Shown piece by piece: positions 10,001 through 19,500 of a stretch of DNA of 64,000 nt (positions are counted from its first letter, which is position 1; every line of letters starts with the position of its first letter). This stretch comes from Dyadobacter sp. UC 10 (lineage in GTDB: Bacteria > Bacteroidota > Bacteroidia > Cytophagales > Spirosomataceae). The stretch is taken from contig NZ_VSRN01000001.1 in assembly GCF_008369915.1 (NCBI RefSeq), positions 6,072,501 through 6,136,500 of the forward strand. The letters run 5' to 3'. The notes beneath the pieces were generated by a model. The model saw only the letters and a program-made list of their open reading frames with translations, did no database searches and was not told the DNA's origin. The position numbers were made by a program, and so were the translations under genes.

Positions 10001-10266
10001 GGTCACGCGAAAGCAGCGAGCGTTATGTTTATGACGGCACGCATACCTGGATCAAGAACGTAACGATCGGCTACACGATCCCGAAAGTGAAAGGTGTATT
10101 GTCCGACGCACGCATTTTCATCAATGCTGCCAACCTGTTCCTGATCACAAAATATCCTGGAAATAACCCTGATGCCGGCGTACGCGGCGGGACTGAGCTC
10201 AACAATGACGATGAGTCTTATCCTGTTCCTAGAACCTTCTCAGCCGGTCTAAAAGTTAACTTCTAA
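7033..10266 (+). CDS. SusC/RagA-family TonB-linked outer membrane transporter (1)
   Basis: A 1077-residue outer-membrane beta-barrel that imports a nutrient with its SusD partner, driven by TonB. It has an N-terminal signal region (about residues 1-37) and a carboxypeptidase-D-regulatory-like domain at residues 55-137 (IKGKVNDDKGQGLPGVSV). The TonB-box-like LEEVVVVGYGTQ is at about 132-143. A plug with VRGISSLGAGSDPLYVIDG and GARGSNGVVLITTK follows, then a long barrel ending in a phenylalanine (GLKVNF). The SusD gene follows after 11 bases. The N-terminal segment before the CPD domain is long for the family. The substrate is unknown; neighbouring genes suggest a polyol, sugar acid or similar compound rather than a polysaccharide. 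Transcription probably starts near the 15-bp motif at 6772. Confidence 0.93.
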   Translation: MNLPRLVNFKPCLKVLPKVVFTQVFAGILFTGPTFAGPDQPTQPTTTQSSIDRTIKGKVNDDKGQGLPGVSVIIKGSSSGTVTNADGGYSLDIPESGTSVLVFSFVGYLTKEITVGNQSNVDVQLEVDTKALEEVVVVGYGTQRKRDITSALSVINIDDIGEVPKSNVTRMIQGQAPGVIIKQKSGTPGQQFEVKVRGISSLGAGSDPLYVIDGFPVGTSVGQNLNPNDIETISVLKDAASTAIYGARGSNGVVLITTKSAKEGKTSLNVSIDYGVQNVPESRKTKVLNGQDFAQFKKEVFEGRFLLANKRNPTIEEVPIDFRYPEQTKYSTNWFDLILHNNAPYTDINVTLSSGSGPIKSVISAGYYKEAGALRHTDYDRASLRTNLMGKVNKFITMGVNVAGSYSRSSLASTDGRNAQVGLTLIADPRYPAYDEKGELIPYYNGVGDVFGFPNPLYMLKNINRDRNIADVLANGYVELNILPGLKFRSSLNTKINYNRYKEFIPSTIGLPVATGSNGAPPRIATARDDSEELRNYAADQLLTYDLNIGENHHFDALLGYTAQQETVKGLYGSGNTFPDDLAPFLGNATIRSSNSMERTWTMIGYMARANYSFKDKYLLSASIRREGSSRFSEGHQFGNFPAASVGWRISEERFIPKASWLTDLKLRASWGMTGNNSYAVSANNNFGVAQNAGDDGNYASLAFLGINNYVLGNSLASGKTVTRFANSELSWETSNQVNVGLDLATFNNSLVFTLEYYKKITDDMLLGYSIPAISGFTSTLKNLGKVQNQGFEFAANYRIKLGKVNVRTNANVTVNRNKVLAIRGQNDFILQGSQYGGYNIQQVGQPIGMIFGYRKLGIFNTEEEIKKAPLQEGAVPGAMIFADLAGGPDGGPDGIVSYDTKDMTIIGNPNPKFNWAWTVAADWKGFDFSVLMMGAYDFDIYRNIEASTMNMDGVFNVLDKAKDRWRSPQNPGPNPLDKHSQGGTDYFKWSRESSERYVYDGTHTWIKNVTIGYTIPKVKGVLSDARIFINAANLFLITKYPGNNPDAGVRGGTELNNDDESYPVPRTFSAGLKVNF

Positions 10267-10277
10267 AAATATTTGAA

Positions 10278-11786
10278 ATGAAAAGCAAAATTATAATTGG
10301 GGTAATAGCACTTGGGCTCTTGCAATCTTCCTGCAGTGAGGACTTCCTCAACCAGACGGATCCCACCAAGGTTGGCGTCGATGTATTTTATAAGAACGAA
10401 GCACAGGTAAAACAGGCACTGAACGGGGTTTACGGACAGGTTCAGAGCATTACAAATACTGCCTACCTCGTTGGCGAATTTCAAACCGACAATACCACGA
10501 TCGACCTTAACCCGTCGGACCGCGGTGGCGCCGGTGGTTGGGAAGCTTTCGAATTCGGTACCGTCAACTCGGGAAACGGAGAAATCGCTGCGCTTTGGAA
10601 TAACCACTACGCAACGCTGTATAACCTCAACCTGACGCTGGAAAAAATGGTCGACGCGACCATGGAAGACGGGCCAAGGAAGGAGATCGAAGGTCAGCTG
10701 AAATTTTTGAGGGGCTATTTATACTTCAACCTTGTTCAATATTTCGGTGATGTTGTAATCGTAACTTCAACACTGGCTACGCCTGACCCTGCATTTGATC
10801 TCCTGAGATCACCGCAAGCCGAAGTTTGGGCGCAAATCGAAAAGGACCTGAAAGAAGCTGCTGCTGCATTGCCGGATAAATATACCAATGCAGCCGACAA
10901 GGGGCGGGTAACCAAAGGGGCAGCTTTGAGCTTGCTGGGCAAATCATATCTCATATTAAAAAGATATGCGGATGCCGTAACCGCTCTTAAAGAAGTGACG
11001 ACGCTTGGCTATTCGCTTAATGCAAACTATGCCGACAACTTTGATCCCGCACCTTCCAAAAAGAATGGCCCTGAGTCTATCTTCGAAATCCAGTACCAGG
11101 GTGATAATGACCTCGGTGAATGGAGCAGCTTCCAGTATGTATTTGCCCCGAGGGTTTCAAAGGGAGCCGTTACTGGTTATGCAGCGGGTGGAAACGGTGG
11201 TAGAAACGCACCGTCAAACGATATTATGAATGCGTACGAAAAAGGTGACCTGCGGAAAGACATTTCCCTGAAACCCAGCTTTACGCTCGACGGTAAAGTA
11301 TATCCGGTTCCTTATGTTGCGAAGTACAACTACCCGCATACCATTCTTGGCCGGACAAATACCAACTGGCCGGTAATCCGCTACGCAGACGTATTGCTGA
11401 TGCTGGCAGAAGCGATCAATGAGCAGAGCGGCCCAACCGGCGAAGCAGTCGATTACCTGAACCAAATCCGCAAACGTGCCGGACTGGCTGCTGTAACTGG
11501 CCTGGACAAAACTGCATTCAGAACTGCGGTACTTAATGAGCGCAGACTTGAACTGGCTTTTGAGAACCATCGCTGGTTTGACCTGAAGAGAACAATGACC
11601 CCTGCACAGTGGGCTGCATTTATGAATGCTCACGGTGCGCGCGAAAGGGCAAAGCCGACCATCGACAGAGGAAACGTACCTTTCAACTCGACGGATTATG
11701 TATATACTGAGAATGAGTATGTACTGCCGATTCCGGCTCCTCAGATTCTGATCAATGCAAAACTGACCCAGAATCCGGGGTATTAA
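10278..11786 (+). CDS. SusD/RagB-family surface lipoprotein (1)
   Basis: A 502-residue surface lipoprotein that caps the SusC channel and binds the substrate. The signal ends in a lipobox with the acylated cysteine at C19 (LLQSSC). The following S-E-D carries acidic residues typical of Bacteroidota surface-export signals. TPR-like helices give the family blocks FLRGYLYFNLVQYFGDV, YADVLLMLAEAINE and ERRLELAFENHRWFDLKR. It follows its SusC by 11 bases and ends at a terminator, so the pair is a bicistronic unit. Confidence 0.93.
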   Translation: MKSKIIIGVIALGLLQSSCSEDFLNQTDPTKVGVDVFYKNEAQVKQALNGVYGQVQSITNTAYLVGEFQTDNTTIDLNPSDRGGAGGWEAFEFGTVNSGNGEIAALWNNHYATLYNLNLTLEKMVDATMEDGPRKEIEGQLKFLRGYLYFNLVQYFGDVVIVTSTLATPDPAFDLLRSPQAEVWAQIEKDLKEAAAALPDKYTNAADKGRVTKGAALSLLGKSYLILKRYADAVTALKEVTTLGYSLNANYADNFDPAPSKKNGPESIFEIQYQGDNDLGEWSSFQYVFAPRVSKGAVTGYAAGGNGGRNAPSNDIMNAYEKGDLRKDISLKPSFTLDGKVYPVPYVAKYNYPHTILGRTNTNWPVIRYADVLLMLAEAINEQSGPTGEAVDYLNQIRKRAGLAAVTGLDKTAFRTAVLNERRLELAFENHRWFDLKRTMTPAQWAAFMNAHGARERAKPTIDRGNVPFNSTDYVYTENEYVLPIPAPQILINAKLTQNPGY

Positions 11787-11793
11787 TGGATTA

Positions 11794-11842
11794 GTTGGAC
11801 TGATCGGGCCGGGCAACCAGCCTGGTCGGTCCAACACTTTTT
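11794..11842 (+). terminator. Intrinsic terminator after SusD (1)
   Basis: GTTGGAC (11794-11800) pairs with GTCCAAC (11829-11835). The pairing continues inward for eight more positions including G-T wobbles, giving about a 15-bp stem. ACTTTTT follows at 11836-11842. Confidence 0.8.
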
Positions 11843-12008
11843 ACGTTTTAACATAATGTCTGTTCTGTATACATTCTGATAAACTATGTAACTATATTAA
11901 GTAACGGTTCGTTATTACACTAATATTATCTTTGCCAATTTTCATTGTCTTCTAATTGTTATTTCAAAAATCTGCAAAGGCCCTGTGTGTGAAGCTTGAT
12001 CAATGCAA

Positions 12009-12023
12009 GACAGAACAGGATAG
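12009..12023 (+). promoter_or_regulatory. Copy 2 of the 15-bp upstream motif
   Basis: GACAGAACAGGATAG, identical to copy 1, lies 83 bases before the GTG start of the membrane cytochrome gene. This is the shortest distance to a start among the four copies. Confidence 0.6.
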
Positions 12024-12106
12024 CATGCGGCCCCTTTCATTTTATTTTGTAAAATATTTCAGCATCATACATACTGAATATTCCTAAACCCCTAATTTTT
12101 TTTATT

Positions 12107-14467
12107 GTGTTACTCCAAGCAAACGAAACATTCTGGCTTTGGCAATTTCTAGGTCGATTGCATCCGCTTATGGTCCATTTTCCAATCGGACTTTTGCTGG
12201 TCGCCCTTTTACTGGAAATCATGGACTGGCAGCGCAAGTCGGTAGCGCTGCGCGATGCGACCAGGATACTCACATGGATAGGAGCAGGAAGCGCTTTACT
12301 CGCAGTAGTCTTTGGTTTGCTGCTGGCGGAAGCCGAAGATGCGGCGGGAACCAGTTTTGAAATCCACAAATGGGCAGGTATCACAACGATGGTGCTCGCT
12401 GTCGCAGCTACATTCGCATTGCGCTCGCAAAACCGGACAGCATTCCGCTCGCTGTTACTTGTGACCGTATTCGGCGTTTCTTTCGCCGGACATTATGGTG
12501 CAATGCTCACCCACGGCGAAGACTATCTGTCGAGCACTTTACCTTCATCAGACCAGCCAAAGGAGCCTTCCGGAACGGACGAAGCCGATTTTGTATTGAC
12601 CAATACAGGCTCTCTGAACCCGCAGCAGGTACAGGATCTGAATGTAGAAGTGAGGTCGATCCTCGCGCACAACTGTTACAGCTGCCACAGCGAAACGAAA
12701 ACCAAAGGTGACCTTCGGCTCGATAGTAAAGATGCGATTATGAAAGGCGGCGAAGGCGGCCCGGTCGTTGTGCCAAACCACCCCGATAAAAGCGAAATGA
12801 TAAGACGCATCAGTCTGCCGAAAGGACATAAAGAAGCCATGCCGACCAAAGGCAAAAGGCTTACAGAACGCGAAGTAAGTATCTTGAAATTCTGGATTGA
12901 AAAAGGTGCGCTGTGGCCGGAAGGAAAAGAAAAAAGCATTTACCGCGTAGCCGCGCTCGAACCGCGCCTGCCTGCCGTGCCCTCACCAACCGGAGACCTT
13001 ACCAAGCCTGTTGACCTGTTTGTAGATGCTTACTTTAAAAAGAATAAAATATCCTGGAAACCGGTAGTCGACGACCGCATTTACATTCGCCGGGTTTACC
13101 TTGATGTCATCGGACTGCTTCCTCCACCTGAAAAAGTAGATGCATTTGTTGCGGATACGCGCCCGGACAAGCGTGAATTGCTTGCCAAAGAACTGTTGAA
13201 CCGCAATGACGATTACGCTCAGCACTGGATGTCGTTCTGGAACGATGCGCTACGTAATGATTACTCCGGTACGGGATATATCACCGGCGGCCGGTTCGAC
13301 ATTACAAAATGGTTGTACACTTCTTTGCAGAATAATAAGCCGTACAACTGGTTTGTGAAAGAGCTTATCAGTCCGAATAAAGCTTCGGAAGGTTTTATTA
13401 AAGGTATTAAATGGCGCGGAACGATCAATTCCAGTCAGCGGACTGAGATGCAGGCGGCACAAAATGTATCGCAGGTATTCCTCGGCCTGAACCTGAAATG
13501 CGCCTCCTGCCACGACAGTTTTGTAAGCGACTGGAAACTGGCCGATGCCTATGCATTCGCCAATATCTTCGCCGATACGCTGCTTGAAATAAACCGCTGC
13601 GATAAGCCAACCGGTAAAATTGCAGGGACAAAAATACTATTTCCCGAACTGGGCGAGATCAGTGTAGATGCAAATACTGAAACACGCCTGCGTCAGCTGG
13701 CCGACTTCCTGGTGCAGCCGAAAGACGGCAGACTTTACAGGACCGTAACAAACAGGATCTGGGCTCAGCTGCTCGGCCGCGGCATTATCGAGCCGGTTGA
13801 TGTGATGGATAATGTTCCATGGAGTGAAGATCTGCTCGACTGGCTGGCTTCGGATTTTGTCGCAAATGGTTATGATATGAAAAAGCTGATCTATACGATC
13901 GTGACTTCCAAAACGTACCAACTGCCTTCAACTTCGGTGAAAGAAGCGAATGATATTATGGCCAATGACTACAAGTTCACCGGAATGGTCAGAAAGCGGC
14001 TGTCGGCGGAACAGTTTTCAGACGCCATCAGTGTTGCGTTCAAGCCGATGTATGCCGACTCGGCGGTCATGTACAAATTACTGCCGGAAGACATCAAAGC
14101 TAAACTACCATTTGCCCGCGCCGCATTCGTCAAAAACGACCCGTTCCTGACTTCGCTGGGCCGGCCAAACCGGGAGACCGTCAGTACGAGCAGGACTTCT
14201 CAGGCAAACCTGTTGCAGGCTTTGGAGTTGACGAATGGTAACAAGTTTACGCACACATTAAAACTGGGGTCTAAAGAATGGAAGGCGAAATACCCGACCA
14301 CAGACTCGCTGGTCACCGCGCTTTACCGCAAATCACTTGGCCGCGAGCCACTCGCCAAAGAGCTGGCAGCAGCTAAGAAAATCCTCGGCCCGACTCCCAA
14401 TGAGGAAGGAATCCAGGATCTGGTTTGGGCAATTGCACTGGTGCCGGAATTCCAGTTGATATATTAA
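12107..14467 (+). CDS. Membrane-anchored di-haem PSD1-type protein (planctomycete cytochrome c + DUF1549 + DUF1553)
   Basis: A 786-residue protein. Residues 12-130 hold about four hydrophobic segments with HPLMVHFPIG near the start, resembling the DUF2231-type membrane domain. A C1-type haem motif CYSCH follows at 190-194 in a planctomycete-type cytochrome domain ending near 272 (FWIEKGALWP). DUF1549 runs about 303-500 with a second haem-like motif CASCH at 465-469. DUF1553 runs about 535-760 with LLQALELTNG. These proteins are frequent in Planctomycetes and some Bacteroidota, usually next to a DUF1501 gene, as here. The biochemical role is unknown; electron transfer from periplasmic oxidation is an inference. 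The start is a GTG at 12107, chosen because no in-frame ATG precedes the membrane domain. Confidence 0.85.
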   Translation: MLLQANETFWLWQFLGRLHPLMVHFPIGLLLVALLLEIMDWQRKSVALRDATRILTWIGAGSALLAVVFGLLLAEAEDAAGTSFEIHKWAGITTMVLAVAATFALRSQNRTAFRSLLLVTVFGVSFAGHYGAMLTHGEDYLSSTLPSSDQPKEPSGTDEADFVLTNTGSLNPQQVQDLNVEVRSILAHNCYSCHSETKTKGDLRLDSKDAIMKGGEGGPVVVPNHPDKSEMIRRISLPKGHKEAMPTKGKRLTEREVSILKFWIEKGALWPEGKEKSIYRVAALEPRLPAVPSPTGDLTKPVDLFVDAYFKKNKISWKPVVDDRIYIRRVYLDVIGLLPPPEKVDAFVADTRPDKRELLAKELLNRNDDYAQHWMSFWNDALRNDYSGTGYITGGRFDITKWLYTSLQNNKPYNWFVKELISPNKASEGFIKGIKWRGTINSSQRTEMQAAQNVSQVFLGLNLKCASCHDSFVSDWKLADAYAFANIFADTLLEINRCDKPTGKIAGTKILFPELGEISVDANTETRLRQLADFLVQPKDGRLYRTVTNRIWAQLLGRGIIEPVDVMDNVPWSEDLLDWLASDFVANGYDMKKLIYTIVTSKTYQLPSTSVKEANDIMANDYKFTGMVRKRLSAEQFSDAISVAFKPMYADSAVMYKLLPEDIKAKLPFARAAFVKNDPFLTSLGRPNRETVSTSRTSQANLLQALELTNGNKFTHTLKLGSKEWKAKYPTTDSLVTALYRKSLGREPLAKELAAAKKILGPTPNEEGIQDLVWAIALVPEFQLIY

Positions 14468-14655
14468 AAACAAAAATAGGCTCAACCATATTGATATATA
14501 TAAAAAGTATCATACTAATATATAAAAATATAAGTAATTGACTTTTCATACTTAGAATAATTGTTATTCACACTTAAAGTATCAAAAGTATATATCTATT
14601 AAAGATTTCTTTTAGTTAATTTATTGCAAATCAATATTTTAAAATCAAAATCAAA

Positions 14656-16083
14656 ATGAGAAGCAAATGGAATAGGAGGGAGTTTTTGCAGCATGCCAGC
14701 GCAGCTACTATGGCAGCTCTGGCCGCAGGAGCTCCGGTTTCAAGCCTGCTTTCTTCTTGCAAGGGCAAATCGGGATCCAACTCTTCCGCAGATACCGTCA
14801 TACTTTTATGGATGGCAGGAGGAATGGCGCATACCGAAACATTCGATCCCAAGGTTTATACGCCTTTCGAAAAGGATATGGAAGGCAACCGCGTACTGAG
14901 CACTTTCAAGTCGTTACCAACCAAACTGGACGGCATTCATTTTTCCGACGGCTTGCAGTCTATCGGAAATGTAATGGATAAAGGAACCCTGATCCGTTCT
15001 TATGTAGCGGCCGATATGGGCCACATTCTGCATTCGCGTCACCAGTATCACTGGCATACCTGCTACGAGCCGCCGCAAACCGTCGCGGCTCCGCATATGG
15101 GTTCATGGATCGCCAAGGAGCTGGGACCAAAAAATCCGGTCATCCCCGCGTTTGTAGACATCGGACAGCGGTTCACGGTAGGTGAAGCAGAAGAGTTGAA
15201 AGCTTTTCATACGGCAGGTTTCCTCGGCAACGAGTTCGGCCCGTTCTTTATTCCTGATCCAAGCCAGGGACTCGAGAGTGTCCGGCCGCCGGTTGGTATG
15301 GACGCCAAACGCTTTGAAAGAAGAAACCAGCTTTACAATGAACTGATCAATAACAGTCCGGTAGGAGAGTTCGGCTCCGACTACCAGCGCGAATCGCTGA
15401 AACGTTCGATGGAACAGGCATATGCATTGCTCAATTCACCCGAATCGAAAGCATTCGACCTGAGTACTGAGCCAAAAGCCAGCTACGACATTTACAACAC
15501 CGGCCGGTTTGGCCTCGGCTGCTTACTCGCGCGGAGACTCACTGAGCAGGGTGCAAGATTTATCAGCGTTACCACCGAATATGAGCCATTTAAAGGTTGG
15601 GATACGCACGAAAACGGCCACACCAGATTGCAGGAAATGAAAAAGCAAATCGACGGGCCCATCGCCCAGCTGATCAAAGATCTGGATGAAAAAGGCTTGC
15701 TCGACCGCACGATGGTAGTGCTCGCCAGTGAATTCAGCCGGGATATGATGGTAGAAGGTAAACCTGACGCGAAAGTGAAGGAGCAGGTTGCTCAGCCTGA
15801 TATCCTGTCCGACCTGAAATTCTATGGCATGCATCGTCATTTTACCGATGGCGGATCCATGCTGATGTTTGGCGGCGGGATTAAAAAAGGTTTTGTTTAT
15901 GGAAAAACGGCAGACGAGCGTCCATGCAAAACCATTGAAAACCCGATCAAGATCGACGGCGTGCACCAAACGATTTATCACGCGCTCGGAATTGCAGAAG
16001 ATACCCAGTATGAAGTAGAGAAGAGACCATTTTATACCACTCCCGACGGTAAAGGAAAGGCGGTTTTGGACTTGCTTTCATAA
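14656..16083 (+). CDS. Tat-exported DUF1501 lipoprotein (sulfatase/phosphatase-like fold)
   Basis: A 475-residue protein of the DUF1501 family, related to the alkaline phosphatase/sulfatase superfamily. Its N-terminus has a twin-arginine motif (NRREFLQ, residues 6-12), an alanine-rich hydrophobic stretch and a lipobox-like LLSSC with C35. It is therefore probably a Tat-exported lipoprotein. Family blocks visible are LWMAGGMAHTETFDPK near the start, HILHSRHQYHW, VTTEYEPFKGWDTHENGH and VVLASEFSRD. It follows the DUF1549/DUF1553 gene by 188 very AT-rich bases, the classic pairing of these families. Catalytic activity has not been shown for most members. A strong terminator follows. Confidence 0.87.
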   Translation: MRSKWNRREFLQHASAATMAALAAGAPVSSLLSSCKGKSGSNSSADTVILLWMAGGMAHTETFDPKVYTPFEKDMEGNRVLSTFKSLPTKLDGIHFSDGLQSIGNVMDKGTLIRSYVAADMGHILHSRHQYHWHTCYEPPQTVAAPHMGSWIAKELGPKNPVIPAFVDIGQRFTVGEAEELKAFHTAGFLGNEFGPFFIPDPSQGLESVRPPVGMDAKRFERRNQLYNELINNSPVGEFGSDYQRESLKRSMEQAYALLNSPESKAFDLSTEPKASYDIYNTGRFGLGCLLARRLTEQGARFISVTTEYEPFKGWDTHENGHTRLQEMKKQIDGPIAQLIKDLDEKGLLDRTMVVLASEFSRDMMVEGKPDAKVKEQVAQPDILSDLKFYGMHRHFTDGGSMLMFGGGIKKGFVYGKTADERPCKTIENPIKIDGVHQTIYHALGIAEDTQYEVEKRPFYTTPDGKGKAVLDLLS

Positions 16084-16100
16084 TAATTAAAACGTTTTTG

Positions 16101-16134
16101 AAAAGCATCTGACAGTATTGTCAGATGCTTTTTT
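16101..16134 (+). terminator. Intrinsic terminator after DUF1501 gene
   Basis: A perfect 14-bp stem (AAAAGCATCTGACA with its complement at 16119-16132) has the tetraloop GTAT, and a T-run runs to 16134. It closes the cytochrome-DUF1501 unit. Confidence 0.95.
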
Positions 16135-16183
16135 ATTTATTATATCCTATAAAGTCTTCCGAATTAAATATTTATTAAAACCA

Positions 16184-16198
16184 GACAGAGCAGGACAG
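16184..16198 (+). promoter_or_regulatory. Copy 3 of the 15-bp upstream motif
   Basis: GACAGAGCAGGACAG differs from copy 1 at two positions. It lies 363 bases before the second susC, the longest leader of the four. Confidence 0.55.
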
Positions 16199-16443
16199 TC
16201 GATACTGGTATTCATTCTAGTATTGCAGCAAATATTACTATGGGAATTAAAAATTGTCTTTTAAGGTCAAAAGAACAGTTTATTATTAGCGTATTCCAAT
16301 TCTCATCAGCACTTCAATCCAAGCTTTTTGACTGTCACACGAATCGTGGCATAGCTGCACGTGCCAGCCAATTACATTAAACTAAGAATATTTTAAAGTA
16401 TTTCAATCTATCAAAATGACTATTCCTAACCCATCAGCATTTA

Positions 16444-16484
16444 TTCACCAAAACCCATATGCTATGCCGAAAGTCACCAATTGA
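16444..16484 (+). promoter_or_regulatory. Conserved susC leader block with upstream short reading frame (copy 2)
   Basis: TTCACCAAAACCCA (16444-16457) is followed after five bases by TATGCC, as in the first susC leader. The ATG at 16464 opens MPKVTN and stops at 16482-16484, 77 bases before the susC start. The shared MP-x-x-TN start of the two tiny frames argues that the match may reach into coding sequence, but chance cannot be excluded with two copies. Confidence 0.45.
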
Positions 16485-16561
16485 AAATTTACGCTGCTTA
16501 CCATTGAAAGTCCCGCCAGGGACAAAAACCTCGACAGATTAACATTTAAAAGCTAGATCTT

Positions 16562-19500
16562 ATGAATCAAACTCGACAATTTCCCTATTGTTCCGGATTG
16601 AATTCGTTCCTAAAACTCTCTTTGAGCCAGGTGCTCATAGGTGCAGCTTGTGGACTGAACGCATACGCCGGTAACAACTACTTAGTTCCGAACACCTATA
16701 CCGAGCACGGTAAGTTTGCTATTGACAAAAATATCAAAGGCAAAGTAACAGACGAAACGGGCGCAGGCGTCCCCGGTGTGAGTATCCTGGTGAAAGGATC
16801 TACAACCGGGACCGTTTCCGATGCGGAAGGTGCTTATTCGATTAACGTGCCGGATCAGGGCGCTGTACTGATTTTTTCTTCGGTGGGCTTCGTGCCTCAG
16901 GAAGTACCGGTTGGCAGCAGTAATACTGTCGACATTAAATTGGTTACCGATTCAAAAGCGCTTTCCGAAGTAGTGGTAGTCGGGTACGGCAGCCAGTTGA
17001 AAAAGGAAATAACCGGAGCAGTTCAGACGGTCAAGGCCGAAGAGCTTAAAGATATCCCGGTTTCGCAGGTAACACAGAAACTGCAGGGCCGGCTGGCTGG
17101 GGTACAGATTAACCAGACTACCGGTAAACCGGGTCAGGGAATGTCTGTCCGTATCCGTGGCCAGGTTTCCGTAACAGCGGGAAGTGACCCATTATATGTA
17201 GTCGACGGATTTCCTATTACCGGGACTATTGCACAAATGAACCCGGACGAGATCGAGGACATTACGATCCTGAAAGATGCTGCCTCGACGTCACTTTACG
17301 GTTCACGGGCTGCGAACGGGGTAGTGCTGATCACCACCAAACGGGGACAAGCGGGAAAAACCAGCGTAGGTTTCAACGCTTTTTATGGTTTCCAGAAAGT
17401 CCCTCAGAAAGGACGCATCGAAATGCTGACTGCGCAGGAATTTGCACAGTTCAAAAAAGAACTGTTTGAGGATGAGAACAGAACACCGCCGAAACCGTTT
17501 GATAAACCGGAGGATTTTGCAAATCAAAACAACGACTGGTATGATGCCCTTTTGCGCACAGCGCCTATTCAGAGCTATAACCTGACGGTGAGTTCAAATA
17601 AGGAAAATATGCGCACTTCTCTGGTAGCGGGTATTTTCAATCAACAGGGAGTTGTGATCAACAACAACTACAAGCGCTTTTCGCTCCGTATGAATACTGA
17701 ATACGATATATCCAGCAAAGTGAAGATTGGTTTCAATATCGCCCCGCAATATGTATATGACAACACGCCAAGAACAGACGGCGACCGCGGAACGGGAATT
17801 CTCTTTAATGCACTGCATACCTGGCCGGTGATGCCGATCCGTGACGCAAATGGCGATCTGACGAAGTTCAACCGCTTTCCTGATAACACTGGAAATATCT
17901 ATGCTTATCCAAACTGGGTACGCGCTGCGGACGAGCTTACCAACGAAACCAAAATCACCAAGCTTCTCGGTAACTCTTACCTGCAATACCAACCTATCAG
18001 AGGTCTGACGTTGAAATCCACGTTGAACATTGAAATGGAAAGCAACAAGTTCTTCTTTTTCAATCCTTCAACAGCAACAAGTAATATCAACGTCCCCATT
18101 CCAACAACAGCTGCTGCGATCCGCCAGAACTACCAGAATTTCTCATGGCTGAATGAAAACCTCGCTACTTACAGTCACAGCTTTAACGATAAACACAATT
18201 TTGAGTTGCTGGGCGGGTTTACACAACAAAGGTTCCGCCAGGAATCTGATCGTATTACGACCAATACCTACACGGACGACAGGCTGCCGACTATCCAGGG
18301 CGCGCTGAACATCGACCGGGGCGGGTCCTTCAGTTTCAACGGGATCACCGGATCAAATACTTTCAATGATGCTAATGAATGGTCGCTGCTTTCCTATATC
18401 TCGCGTTTGACTTATAACTTCAAAGGTAAATACCTGTTCACAGCTGCGGTCCGGGCCGATGGTTCTTCCCGTTTTGGATCTGAAAACAGATGGGGAACTT
18501 TCCCGTCGGTATCAGCCGGTTGGGTTTTGTCTGACGAAAATTTCATGCAATCAGTCAACAAGGTATCCTTTGCCAAGTTACGCGCGAGCTACGGGGTAAT
18601 TGGTAACAATAATATTGGTAACTACACCCAATATGCGCTGGTGAACAATACTACAAATGCCGTTTTCGGAAACACTGTTGCAACGGGTGCCAATGTAACC
18701 TCACTGGCAAATCCAAATCTCGGCTGGGAAACAACCAAGCAATTTGATATGGGCTTAGACCTCGGCCTGTTCAACGACCGGATCCAGTTTATCTACGACT
18801 TTTACACCAAGCGCACCACGAATCTGTTGTACGCGGTGCAGGTTCCTCAGGAAGCAGGATTTACCAATTTCAATGATAATATAGGTGAGATCAAATTCTG
18901 GGGACATGAATTCTCGATCACTTCCCGCAATCTCGAGGGTGCGCTGAAATGGACAACCAATGCAAACATTTCATTCAACCGCAACAAGGTGATGGAGCTG
19001 GCTCCGGGTATTGACCGCGTGTATGGAACGTTCCACATTACCCAGGTAGGACAGCCGTTTGGGCAGTTTTACGGTATGGTTAAAGAAGGTTTCTACGAAA
19101 GTGCCGAAGATCTGGCCAAGTACCCGATCATTCCGGGCCGTTCTGCGATCGGAACGATCAGATTACGTGACGTAAACGGCGACGGAAAGATTACCTACGG
19201 TGGTGATACCGACGACCGCACAATCATTGGAAGTCCGTTTCCTAAATTCACTTATGGTATTACTAACAACCTGAGCTATAAAAACTGGGATCTGTCGATT
19301 GTTGGATCGGGTTCTCAGGGCAACCAGCTTTGGGTACGCCACTTGTACAGTACAGCAAACCTCGACGGTGTTTTCAATATGGTTGCGGGTGTAAAAGACC
19401 GGTTCCGCGTGAAAAACATTACCGATGAGAAAGGGGTGGGAGTTGCTACCACTGTGATCTCGAAAGGCAAGGGAATGTATGGTGCGACCAATAACGGAGG

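Larger units (their letters stand above)
11787..12106 (+). other. Gap between first SusC/SusD pair and the cytochrome gene
   Basis: These 320 bases hold the terminator of the susD gene, the second copy of the 15-bp motif at 12009 and an AT-rich leader. No reading frame here looks real. The downstream gene therefore appears to start its own transcription unit. Confidence 0.6.
16084..16561 (+). other. 478-base gap with terminator, motif copy 3 and second susC leader
   Basis: Contains, in order, the DUF1501 terminator (16101-16134), the third copy of the 15-bp motif (16184-16198) and a roughly 360-base leader. The leader carries the block shared with the first susC (16444-16484). No protein-coding frame is convincing. 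Confidence 0.6.
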
